Positions 33,223 through 40,389 of a stretch of 64,000 nt of DNA are shown one piece after another. The notes under the pieces are model-generated. The model ran no database searches and was not told the origin of the DNA. It saw only the letters and a program-made list of their open reading frames with translations. Source of the DNA: JABDIP01 sp965250245 (lineage in GTDB: Bacteria; Pseudomonadota; Alphaproteobacteria; DSM-16000; Inquilinaceae); NCBI GenBank assembly GCA_965250245.1, contig OZ252296.1:992001-1056000 (forward strand), read 5' to 3'. The translations under genes were made by a program, and so were the position numbers. The stretch's first letter is position 1; each line of letters begins with the position of its first letter.

Positions 33223-34329
33223 TCAGTCGTCACCGGCGGCGGGCTTGGCGCCGCTCTCGATCTCCTTGACCCAGAGGCTGTGATGCTCGCGCGCCCAGTT
33301 GCGGTCGACATAGCCGCTGCCCATGGCGTCGAAGGCCCCCTCCATGCCGATCGAGCCGATATAGATGTGGGCGATGATCACCACGATCAGGATCACGCCG
33401 ACGATGGCGTGCCAGATCTGCGAGAGCTGCATCTCCTGCATCAGCGTCAGCGTCGTGGGCAGGTCGAACCCGATCGCGTTCAGCACCGCGAAGGTCGGCT
33501 GGAACATGGCGAACTGGAACGGGAACAGCAGGGCGATGCCCGACAGGCTGATCGAGATGCCCCCCAGGATCACCAGCCAGAACAGGAATTTCTGGCCGGC
33601 ATTGAATTTCTTCGCCGGCGGATGGCTGTGCTTGGTGAACAGGCCCCCGCCCTTGGAAAGCCAGACGAGGTCGGTGCGGCTCGGGAAATTGTGCCGCACC
33701 CACAGCACGAAGATCAGCGCCAGCCCGACCATGAAGGCGAAGGCCAGATAGTTGTGGGCGTATTTGCCCATCAGCGTCAGCCAGGAGAACGCCTCGGGCC
33801 CGATGATCGGCGCCAGCACGTAGCGGCCGTAGAGCATGTTCAGACCGGTGAGGCCGAGCACGATGAAGGAGCCGGCGGTCAGCCAGTGGCCGAAGCGCTC
33901 CATGCCGTTGAAGCGCTCGACGGTCTGGGCGCTGCGGCCGGACTCGATCTTGATCCGTCCGCGGATGGCGAAGAACAGGGCCAGGACGATGATAATGCCC
34001 AGCAGCGCCCAGGCGCTGTAGACCGACAGCGGGCCGTTGCGGATGGCCCGCCAATCCTCGCCCTCCGACTGGATCAGCACACGGGCCTGACGGTCGGGGA
34101 TCGATACGTTGCCCTCGACCCCCTGTCGCACGGCGCGCCAGATCTCCGCATCGCTGTCGGCGCCCAGCGAGCCGCCGGGGACCGTGCCGCCGGGCTGTGC
34201 CGCCTCGGTGCCGGGCGCGCCGGCTTCCTGGGCCATTGACCCGGCGACGATGCTGAAGCCCAGGAACAGGACGCCCATCACCAGGATGGCCGGCAACAAC
34301 CCGACAAGCAGAAGGCGCAGTCGACGCAT
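33223..34329 (-). CDS. fdhC: Formate dehydrogenase cytochrome b556 (gamma) subunit
   Basis: 368 residues. A first hydrophobic stretch (5-27) is an anchor or signal, then a periplasmic segment of about 75 residues longer than in E. coli FdnI. Four core spans follow, with haem-ligand histidines expected in ERFGHWLTAGSF, GKYAHNYLAFAF and QIWHAIVGVILIVVIIAHIYIG. It carries electrons from the iron-sulfur subunit to quinone or, more likely here, to the neighbouring cytochrome c. It lies 18 bases after the small lipoprotein gene in the operon. Confidence 0.94.
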   Translation of the reverse strand: MRRLRLLLVGLLPAILVMGVLFLGFSIVAGSMAQEAGAPGTEAAQPGGTVPGGSLGADSDAEIWRAVRQGVEGNVSIPDRQARVLIQSEGEDWRAIRNGPLSVYSAWALLGIIIVLALFFAIRGRIKIESGRSAQTVERFNGMERFGHWLTAGSFIVLGLTGLNMLYGRYVLAPIIGPEAFSWLTLMGKYAHNYLAFAFMVGLALIFVLWVRHNFPSRTDLVWLSKGGGLFTKHSHPPAKKFNAGQKFLFWLVILGGISISLSGIALLFPFQFAMFQPTFAVLNAIGFDLPTTLTLMQEMQLSQIWHAIVGVILIVVIIAHIYIGSIGMEGAFDAMGSGYVDRNWAREHHSLWVKEIESGAKPAAGDD

Positions 34330-34347
34330 CTCGGAGACTCCCGACCG

Positions 34348-34545
34348 TCAGAAGTTCTGTTGGCTGGCGCGGAAACGCAGTTCGCGGACCTGGTCCTCGG
34401 TCAGCGGCGTGTCCGCCTGGCCCTGATAGACGCCCTTCTGCTGGATCAGGATGCGATCCTGCTCCTCCTCGCGGCAGGCGCCGACCGCCAGGGTGGTGAC
34501 CAATCCGATGGCCAGTACCAGCCGGCCCATTCCGGCGCTGATCAT
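34348..34545 (-). CDS. Small lipoprotein of the FDH operon
   Basis: 65 residues. Signal peptide with lipobox LAVGAC, so Cys24 is the predicted lipidated residue; the rest is a short charged tail (REEEQDRILIQQKGVYQGQ...). An internal ATG at 34530 is an alternative start. It lies between fdhC (18 bases) and fdhB (121 bases). The family is not recognised; small lipoproteins at this position are likely structural or assembly parts of the FDH complex. Confidence 0.7.
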   Translation of the reverse strand: MISAGMGRLVLAIGLVTTLAVGACREEEQDRILIQQKGVYQGQADTPLTEDQVRELRFRASQQNF

Positions 34546-34666
34546 CCTCTGCTCTCCATCAGAGTGTCGTCACGGTCTCACCGCGCGGCAGGCCAGCGCC
34601 GCGCGCAATCGAACGGCAGCCGCGGCCGGCTGCCGTTCGAAACGCTCAATCAGGACGGTGTGCCCG

Positions 34667-35266
34667 TCAACCGCGCGGGGCCTTCAGCTCGTAAGCCGTG
34701 CCCCAGCCCCAGGCGCCGGATCCGAAGCCGCGGGCGACGATGCGCTCGCGGTAGATGTCGGACACCGTATCGCCGTCGCCGGCCAGCAGCGCCTTGGTCG
34801 AGCACATCTCCGCGCAGAGCGGCAGCTTGCCCTCGGCCAGGCGGTTGCGGCCGTATTTCTGGAACTCCTCGGCGCTGGCGGTCTCTTCCGGTCCGCCGGC
34901 GCAGAAGGTGCATTTGTCCATCTTGCCGCGGGAGCCGAAATTGCCGGCCTGCGGGTATTGCGGCGCGCCGAAGGGGCAGGCGTAGAAGCAATAGCCGCAG
35001 CCGATGCACAGATCCTTGGAGTGCAGCACCACGCCTTCGTCGGTCTGGTAGAAGCAATCCACCGGGCAGACGGCCATGCAGGGCGGGTCGGAGCAATGCA
35101 TGCAGGCGACCGAGATCGAGCGCTCGCCCGGGTCACCGTCATTGATCGTCACCACCCGGCGGCGGTTCACGCCCCAAGGCACCTCGTGCTCGTTCTTGCA
35201 GGCGGTCACGCAGGCGTTGCACTCGATGCACCGTTCCGCGTCGCAGAGAAATTTCATCCGTGCCAT
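34667..35266 (-). CDS. fdhB: Formate dehydrogenase iron-sulfur (beta) subunit
   Basis: 199 residues. Four 4Fe-4S motifs: CIECNACVTACKNE (about 13-26), CMHCSDPPCMAVCPVDC (about 55-71), CIGCGYCFYACPFG (about 87-100), and the split CTFC with CAEMC further on, the standard FdnH/FdoH pattern. No C-terminal membrane span is present, unlike E. coli FdnH, so it is held by the other subunits. It relays electrons from the Mo/W site of FdhA to the cytochrome b. It follows FdhA by 11 bases. Confidence 0.95.
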   Translation of the reverse strand: MARMKFLCDAERCIECNACVTACKNEHEVPWGVNRRRVVTINDGDPGERSISVACMHCSDPPCMAVCPVDCFYQTDEGVVLHSKDLCIGCGYCFYACPFGAPQYPQAGNFGSRGKMDKCTFCAGGPEETASAEEFQKYGRNRLAEGKLPLCAEMCSTKALLAGDGDTVSDIYRERIVARGFGSGAWGWGTAYELKAPRG

Positions 35267-35277
35267 TTGTCTGCTCC

Positions 35278-38148
35278 TTACGCCCGCTCAATCCGGCAGA
35301 GGGTTGCCTTGGTTTCCTGCATCTGGGTGACCGAGTCATACCCGTAGGTCTGTGCCGTATTGGATGACTCGCCCAGCACATAGGGATCAGCCCCCGGCGG
35401 GTACTTGCCTCTCAGATCCTCGCCCTGGAAATGCCCGGCGAAGTGGAAGGGCATGAAGGCCACGCCCCGGCCGACCCGGTTCGTGACCATGGCCATCACC
35501 CGGACCTTGCCGCCTTCCGGACCGTGCACCCAGACCATCTCGCCGTCGCGGATGCCGATGGTGTTGGCGTCGTACGGGTTGACCTCGACGAACATGTCCT
35601 GCTGCAGCTCGGCGAGCCAGGGGTTGGACCGGGTCTCGTCGCCGCCGCCCTCGTATTCCACCAGGCGTCCCGAGGTGAGGATGGTCGGGAAGTCCTTGGA
35701 GAAATCCTCCGCCTGGATCGACGCATAGAGCGTCGGCAGGCGGTAGTGGGACTGGCGGTCCTCATAGGTCGGGTAGTCCGCCACAAGGTCGCGCCGCGGC
35801 GTGTACAGCGGTTCGCGATGCAACGGCACCGGGTCCGGGAAGGTCCAGACCACCGCCCGCGCCTTTGCGTTGCCGAACGGGGCGCATTCATGGGCGATCG
35901 CCACCCGCTGGATGCCGCCGGACAGGTCGGTCTTCCAGTTGGTGTTGTCGCCGGCGATCCCTTCGATGGTGGCCCGCTCCTCGGCCGTCAGGTCGCTGTC
36001 CCAGCCGAGTTGCTTGAGCATCGCCATGGTGAATTCGGGATAGCCGTCGGTCAGCTCCGATCCCACCGAATAGGCGCCCTCGGCCAGCAGGTTCTCGCCG
36101 TCTCGCTCGACGCCGAACCGGGCCCGGAAGGTCAGGCCGCCTTCCGACACCGGCTTGGACGTGTCGTAGAGCAGCGGCGTCCCCGGATGACCCATCTCCG
36201 CCGTGCCCCAGCACGGCCAGGGCATGCCGTAATAGTCGCCGTCCGCCGGCCCGCCATTGGCCCTGAGCGTCGTCTTGTCGAAGGTGTGCTGGTTGGCCAT
36301 GTGCAGTCGCAGCCGCTCCGGCGACTGGCCGGTATAGCCGATGGTCCACAGGCCGCGATTGAGCTCGCGGGTGATGTCCTCGACCAGCGGCTCGCTGCCG
36401 TTGACGGCGATGTTCTTGAACATCTCGTCGGCGAATCCGAGCTTCTCGGCCAGGAGATACATGATCTCGTGGTCGGGCAGGGATTCGAACAGCGGGTCGA
36501 AGACCTTCTCGCGCCACTGGATCGAGCGGTTCGATGCGGTGACTGAGCCGTAGGTCTCGAACTGCGTCGCCGCCGGCAGCAGGTAGACGCCGTCCGTCCG
36601 GGTCGGCATCACCGCGGAGGCGGTCGGATACGGGTCGATGATGACCTGGATGTCCAGCTTGTCCATCGCCTGCTGCATTTCCGGCAGGCGGGTCTGCGAG
36701 TTCGGCGCATGGCCCCAGAACACCATGGCGCGCACGTTGTTGGGCTGGGCCATGTTGTCGGCGTCCTCCAGAACGCCGTCGATCCAGCGCGACACCGGGA
36801 TGCCGGTCCGCTCCATCAGCTCCTTGGATTCGAAGCGGCCGAGCAGGTAGTCGTAATTGACGTCCCAGACCCGCGACCAGTGCTTCCAGGCGCCTTCCGA
36901 CAGGCCGTAATAGCCCGGCAGGGTGTGGCTCAGCACGCCGAGGTCGGTGGCGCCCTGGACGTTGTCATGGCCGCGGAAGATGTTGGTGCCGCCGCCGGCC
37001 ACGCCCATGTTGCCGAGCGCCAGCTGCAGGGCGCAGTAGGCGCGGGTGTTGTTGTTGCCGTTGGTGTGCTGGGTACCGCCCATGCACCAGATGACGGTGC
37101 CCGGACGGTTGTTGGCCAGGGTGCGGGCGACCCGGCGGAGCTGCGATCCCGGCACGCCGGTGACCCGCTCAGTCTCCTCCGGCGTCCACTTCGCGACCTC
37201 CTCGCGGATCTGGTCCATGCCCCAGACGCGCTGGCGGATGAACTCCTGATCCTCCCAGCCGTTCTCGAAGATGTGCCAGAGGATGCCCCAGATCAGCGCC
37301 ACGTCGGTACCCGAGCGCAGCCGGACGTATTCGTCGGCATGGGCCGCGGTGCGCGTGAAGCGCGGGTCGCAGACGATGAACGGCGCGTTGTTCTGCTCCT
37401 TGGCGCGGAGCAGGTGCTGCATCGACACCGGATGGGCTTCGGCGGGATTGCCGCCGATCAGGAAGATGGCCCGGCTGTTGTGGATGTCGTTGTAGCTGTT
37501 CGTCATCGCGCCGTAGCCCCAGGTATTGGCGACGCCGGCGACGGTGGTGGAGTGGCAGATACGGGCCTGGTGGTCTCCGTTGTTGCTGCCCCAGAACGCG
37601 TAGAACTTGCGGAACAGGTAGGCCTGCTCGTTGGAATGCTTGGCCGATCCAAGCCAGTACACCGAATCCGGTCCGGACTCGGCGCGGATCTGCAGCATGG
37701 TGTCGCCGATCTCGTTGACGGCGTCCTCCCAGCTCATCCGGGTCCACTCGCCATCGACCAGCTTCATCGGGTATTTCAGCCGCCGCTCGCCATGGGCGTG
37801 CTCGCGGACGCTGGCACCCTTGGCGCAATGGGCGCCCAAGTTGAACGGGCTGTCGAAGCCCGGCTCCTGGCCGATCCAGACCCCGTTCTGGACCTCCGCC
37901 TCGACGCTGCAGCCGACCGAGCAATGGGTGCACACCGAGCGCACCATCTCGACATCGCCGCCGGCGGCCTGCGCCTCGGCCTTGCGGATCATGCCTCCCG
38001 ACAGAGCCGTCGCGCCGGCCAGCGCGCCGGCGGTCAGCCCCGAACGGCGCAGGAAGGTCCGGCGGTCGATGGCGCCACCGGTCAATCCGGTCAGGGCCCG
38101 GGTCATCCGCGAGCCATTGGCGTGTCCGTTAGCTTTTTTCCTCAGCAT
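35278..38148 (-). CDS. fdhA: Formate dehydrogenase catalytic (alpha) subunit, Cys type, Tat-exported
   Basis: 956 residues. Tat signal RRTFLRR (residues 29-35) followed by a hydrophobic stretch and AQA. The 4Fe-4S ligands are C73, C76, C80 and C108, then the bis-MGD cofactor domains of the DMSO-reductase family. The Mo/W ligand is C198 with H199 in ARICHSTTVAG; the E. coli FdnG/FdoG enzymes have selenocysteine here. It oxidises formate to CO2 in the periplasm. Neighbouring TorD-type chaperone, beta and gamma subunits complete the complex. A tungstate permease at the operon end suggests W may be used. Confidence 0.97.
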   Translation of the reverse strand: MLRKKANGHANGSRMTRALTGLTGGAIDRRTFLRRSGLTAGALAGATALSGGMIRKAEAQAAGGDVEMVRSVCTHCSVGCSVEAEVQNGVWIGQEPGFDSPFNLGAHCAKGASVREHAHGERRLKYPMKLVDGEWTRMSWEDAVNEIGDTMLQIRAESGPDSVYWLGSAKHSNEQAYLFRKFYAFWGSNNGDHQARICHSTTVAGVANTWGYGAMTNSYNDIHNSRAIFLIGGNPAEAHPVSMQHLLRAKEQNNAPFIVCDPRFTRTAAHADEYVRLRSGTDVALIWGILWHIFENGWEDQEFIRQRVWGMDQIREEVAKWTPEETERVTGVPGSQLRRVARTLANNRPGTVIWCMGGTQHTNGNNNTRAYCALQLALGNMGVAGGGTNIFRGHDNVQGATDLGVLSHTLPGYYGLSEGAWKHWSRVWDVNYDYLLGRFESKELMERTGIPVSRWIDGVLEDADNMAQPNNVRAMVFWGHAPNSQTRLPEMQQAMDKLDIQVIIDPYPTASAVMPTRTDGVYLLPAATQFETYGSVTASNRSIQWREKVFDPLFESLPDHEIMYLLAEKLGFADEMFKNIAVNGSEPLVEDITRELNRGLWTIGYTGQSPERLRLHMANQHTFDKTTLRANGGPADGDYYGMPWPCWGTAEMGHPGTPLLYDTSKPVSEGGLTFRARFGVERDGENLLAEGAYSVGSELTDGYPEFTMAMLKQLGWDSDLTAEERATIEGIAGDNTNWKTDLSGGIQRVAIAHECAPFGNAKARAVVWTFPDPVPLHREPLYTPRRDLVADYPTYEDRQSHYRLPTLYASIQAEDFSKDFPTILTSGRLVEYEGGGDETRSNPWLAELQQDMFVEVNPYDANTIGIRDGEMVWVHGPEGGKVRVMAMVTNRVGRGVAFMPFHFAGHFQGEDLRGKYPPGADPYVLGESSNTAQTYGYDSVTQMQETKATLCRIERA

Positions 38149-38218
38149 CTCAACTCTCCGATTCGAGGCGCCCGCTCATGGCAGGCGGTACCGGTCCGGG
38201 GTCAGCGTCTCTAGCGGC

Positions 38219-38413
38219 TCAGAAGCGCGCCAGGTCGTAATAGGTCTTCACATGCTTGGTCTCGCGATAGCCGTCGCCGGTTTCCGCCGCGACTTCGGCG
38301 GCCTCCGCCGCATCGCCCGCCACCGCGGCGGCGCCTGCCGCCAGGGTGCCGACCCCGGCAAGCTTCAGGAAATCGCGCCGGCTCTCCTTGGTCTTGGACT
38401 TGTCGTCAGGCAT
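38219..38413 (-). CDS. 64-residue Tat-signal protein of formate dehydrogenase regions
   Basis: 64 residues. Twin-arginine motif S11-R-R-D-F-L-K17, then a hydrophobic core LAGVGTLAAGAAAVAG and a short tail ending YYDLARF. This matches the small 'formate dehydrogenase region TAT target' family, found next to fdhA in many proteobacteria, of unknown function. It lies 70 bases before fdhA in the same operon. It may be a small Tat-exported subunit or a factor that escorts FdhA. Confidence 0.85.
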   Translation of the reverse strand: MPDDKSKTKESRRDFLKLAGVGTLAAGAAAVAGDAAEAAEVAAETGDGYRETKHVKTYYDLARF

Positions 38414-38450
38414 GTCGCTTTCCTTTCACAACCTCAGCTTCTTGCGGGCA

Positions 38451-39074
38451 TCAGGCGTCCACCATGCCGAAGGCGGTGGCCTCGATGTCCATGAACAGGC
38501 GGCCGATCGTGCCGACCGGCGTGTAAAGCCGCGAGGATTTCGCGGCCTCGAGATCCTCGAAGAACCGGGGCGCCCAGCCGACGATGTGGGCGTTGAAGAA
38601 CTGCCGCTGGGCGACCAGGTCGCCGGGCTCGGCGAAGCTGCCCTCGATCAGCCCGGCCATCACCTCGCACAGCGCGGCGATGTGGTCCTCCGGCTCCTTG
38701 ACCGATTCGCTGCGCACCGCGCCCAGCCGCGCCATGTCCTGGCGCAGCACGGCGAGCGGCCGCTCGTTGAGGAATCCGGTCAGGTAGTAGGACGCGAACG
38801 GCACCAGCTCGCCCCGGCCGACGCCGATGAACAGCGCGTGGTACTCCCGCTCCGCCTGGTGCGCCGTGGTCGCCCTGGCGACCCTGGCCAGCGTATCCAG
38901 CGCCCGCCCCAGCTCGGTGTCGTCGCCGCTCAGCCCGCCGAACAGCGTCAGCCCTTCAGCACCCGGTGAGCGCGCAAGCAAATGCGCCAGCAGACGATAG
39001 AGCTGGGCGCGAAGGTGGTCCTCTTCGGGAACGTTGTTGTCTGGTCTGGCCGCCGAGACTGGCATGCCGCCCAT
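38451..39074 (-). CDS. TorD/DmsD-family chaperone for the Tat-exported dehydrogenase
   Basis: 207 residues from the ATG at 39074 (AGGG 5 bases upstream); GTG at 39086 and ATG at 39065 are alternatives. All-helical, with the family region EYHALFIGVGRGELVPFASYYLTGFLNERPLAVLRQDMARLG (about residues 78-120) and EPEDHIAALCEVMAGLI. These cytoplasmic proteins bind the Tat signal of the molybdoenzyme subunit and help insert the cofactor before export. Its likely client is FdhA. It lies 37 bases before the small Tat protein in the operon. Confidence 0.92.
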   Translation of the reverse strand: MGGMPVSAARPDNNVPEEDHLRAQLYRLLAHLLARSPGAEGLTLFGGLSGDDTELGRALDTLARVARATTAHQAEREYHALFIGVGRGELVPFASYYLTGFLNERPLAVLRQDMARLGAVRSESVKEPEDHIAALCEVMAGLIEGSFAEPGDLVAQRQFFNAHIVGWAPRFFEDLEAAKSSRLYTPVGTIGRLFMDIEATAFGMVDA

Positions 39075-39193
39075 ATGGTCCCTCACCTGACAAGGCCGCC
39101 TCGATCGCCGGCAGCCCCATTTCTTGTCTCGTTAGAGTCACTATGAACTTGGCTGGAAGCCTCTGCAACATTTCACCATACTGCGCCGCAGCA

Positions 39194-39733
39194 TCATGAA
39201 ATATTGTTGCTGTCTTCGTCCTCGCCGCCGGTGTCGCCGGACTCCGGATCGTCGCCGCGATCGATCGCCTCGTCAGCGACGCTCGGGTCTGCTTCAGCCG
39301 GCTCCCCGGGATCATCCTCGGCGGCCTGCTCCGCCGGGTCGGGTAGGAATCCCCGGCCCACTTTGTAGAGCGTTTTCAGGTCCTTCACGACCGTCGCGGC
39401 GTCGGTGAAATCGCCGTCGTAATCGTTCAGGCCATCCAGATGGCCGAACACCGGGTTGACCCGCCAGAGCTTGCGCAGGGCGCGGTTCTTCAGGGCGGTC
39501 GGGACGCCGGGCTTCATGAACGGCGTGAAATCGGACTCGGCGGTCAGAGTGTCGATGTCCGGCAGGTCCTCGACATCGACCTTCGCCGCTTCCGATTCGG
39601 GGCGGTCTTCCGGCGCCTCCTCGGGCTCGACCGGCTGTTCCTTCGCATCGGGCGCGTCAGGCTCCTCCGCGGAATTCCGGGCGGCCCGTTTGCGCCGGGA
39701 CCAGCGGCGCAGGAATTCGGGTTCGTCCGTCAT
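39194..39733 (-). CDS. DUF3306-family protein of formate dehydrogenase loci
   Basis: 179 residues. It begins with a basic, Arg-rich patch (FLRRWSRRKRAAR, about 7-19), then an acidic linker. The conserved DUF3306 core follows at about residues 60-125 (SDFTPFMKPGVPTALKNRALRKLWRVNPVFGHLDGLNDYDGDF), and the end is a long acidic tail. Genes of this family occur next to DUF3305 and fdhA; the function is unknown. Its ATG overlaps the DUF3305 stop by ATGA, so the two proteins are probably made in equal amounts. Confidence 0.85.
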   Translation of the reverse strand: MTDEPEFLRRWSRRKRAARNSAEEPDAPDAKEQPVEPEEAPEDRPESEAAKVDVEDLPDIDTLTAESDFTPFMKPGVPTALKNRALRKLWRVNPVFGHLDGLNDYDGDFTDAATVVKDLKTLYKVGRGFLPDPAEQAAEDDPGEPAEADPSVADEAIDRGDDPESGDTGGEDEDSNNIS

Positions 39734-40257
39734 GGCCGGCGGGACCCGGGCGCGGCGCGCGGGCCCGGCCCTGTGGCATTCGTGGCGCTGCCGCCGGTCC
39801 GCTTGCGTTTGCGGAAGGGCTCGTCGACATGGTGCCTGTCGACAAAGGCCTGGGTCCAGGCGACCAGCGGTGCCGGCATCGGCAACGCCTCGATGATGTC
39901 GTCGCCCTCCAGCAGGTCCTCCGCGACATAGGGCGACGCGGTGACGGCGACCGGGCGGTAGGCCATGTCGCCCGGGCACGCGCTGTCGGCACGCAGGGCG
40001 ACGTAGAGCGACGGCGGATCGTTGCTCAGGTTGCGCTTGTAGGCCTCGGTTTCCTTGCGGTGCAGCTCCAGTTCCAGCGTGCCGCCGAAGAAGCGCGTCG
40101 CGCCCGGCGCGGAGTCCAGTTCCGCGCCCGCATCCGTCGGCGCCGCGCCGGTCAGGACCGCGACCGGCCGCCAGCGCCATTTCTGCCAGGGATTGTCGAT
40201 CTCCCGCCGCTCGACGATGACGCCGACCGGCAGGCTGACCAGGCGTTCCAAGCTCAC
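39730..40257 (-). CDS. DUF3305-family protein of formate dehydrogenase loci
   Basis: 175 residues if read from GTG at 40257, where GGAGG lies only 3 bases upstream; TTG at 40251 has AGGAGG 6 bases upstream and is an equally good start. The body runs LPVGVIVERREIDNPWQKWRW, TRFFGGTLELELHRKETEAYK and a C-terminal stretch with WTQAFVDRHHVDEPFRKRKR. No membrane span or signal. Function unknown; it sits at the head of the formate dehydrogenase operon and is coupled to DUF3306 by an ATGA overlap. Confidence 0.82.
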   Translation of the reverse strand: MSLERLVSLPVGVIVERREIDNPWQKWRWRPVAVLTGAAPTDAGAELDSAPGATRFFGGTLELELHRKETEAYKRNLSNDPPSLYVALRADSACPGDMAYRPVAVTASPYVAEDLLEGDDIIEALPMPAPLVAWTQAFVDRHHVDEPFRKRKRTGGSATNATGPGPRAAPGSRRP

Positions 40258-40313
40258 CCTCCTCCCGTGCCTTTGCCCAAGTGTCGCATGGATGACCGAT
40301 TGGTCCATAACTA

Positions 40314-40341
40314 TTGGCGGCACGGCCGGCTGTGCTTTAAT
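40314..40341 (+). promoter_or_regulatory. Sigma-70-like promoter of the ferredoxin-like gene
   Basis: TTGGCG (40314-40319), a 16-base spacer, TTTAAT (40336-40341, 5 of 6 matches to TATAAT). Transcription starting near 40348 would leave about 42 bases before the ATG at 40390. Divergent from the formate dehydrogenase operon. Confidence 0.4.
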
Positions 40342-40389
40342 CGCGGCAACAAGGCGAGCGGGTTCGACCCGCGGGGGAGGACCGCCGAG

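Noticed and set aside
35278..38148. Possible selenocysteine in FdhA
   Set aside because: The catalytic position is encoded as Cys and there is no in-frame TGA.
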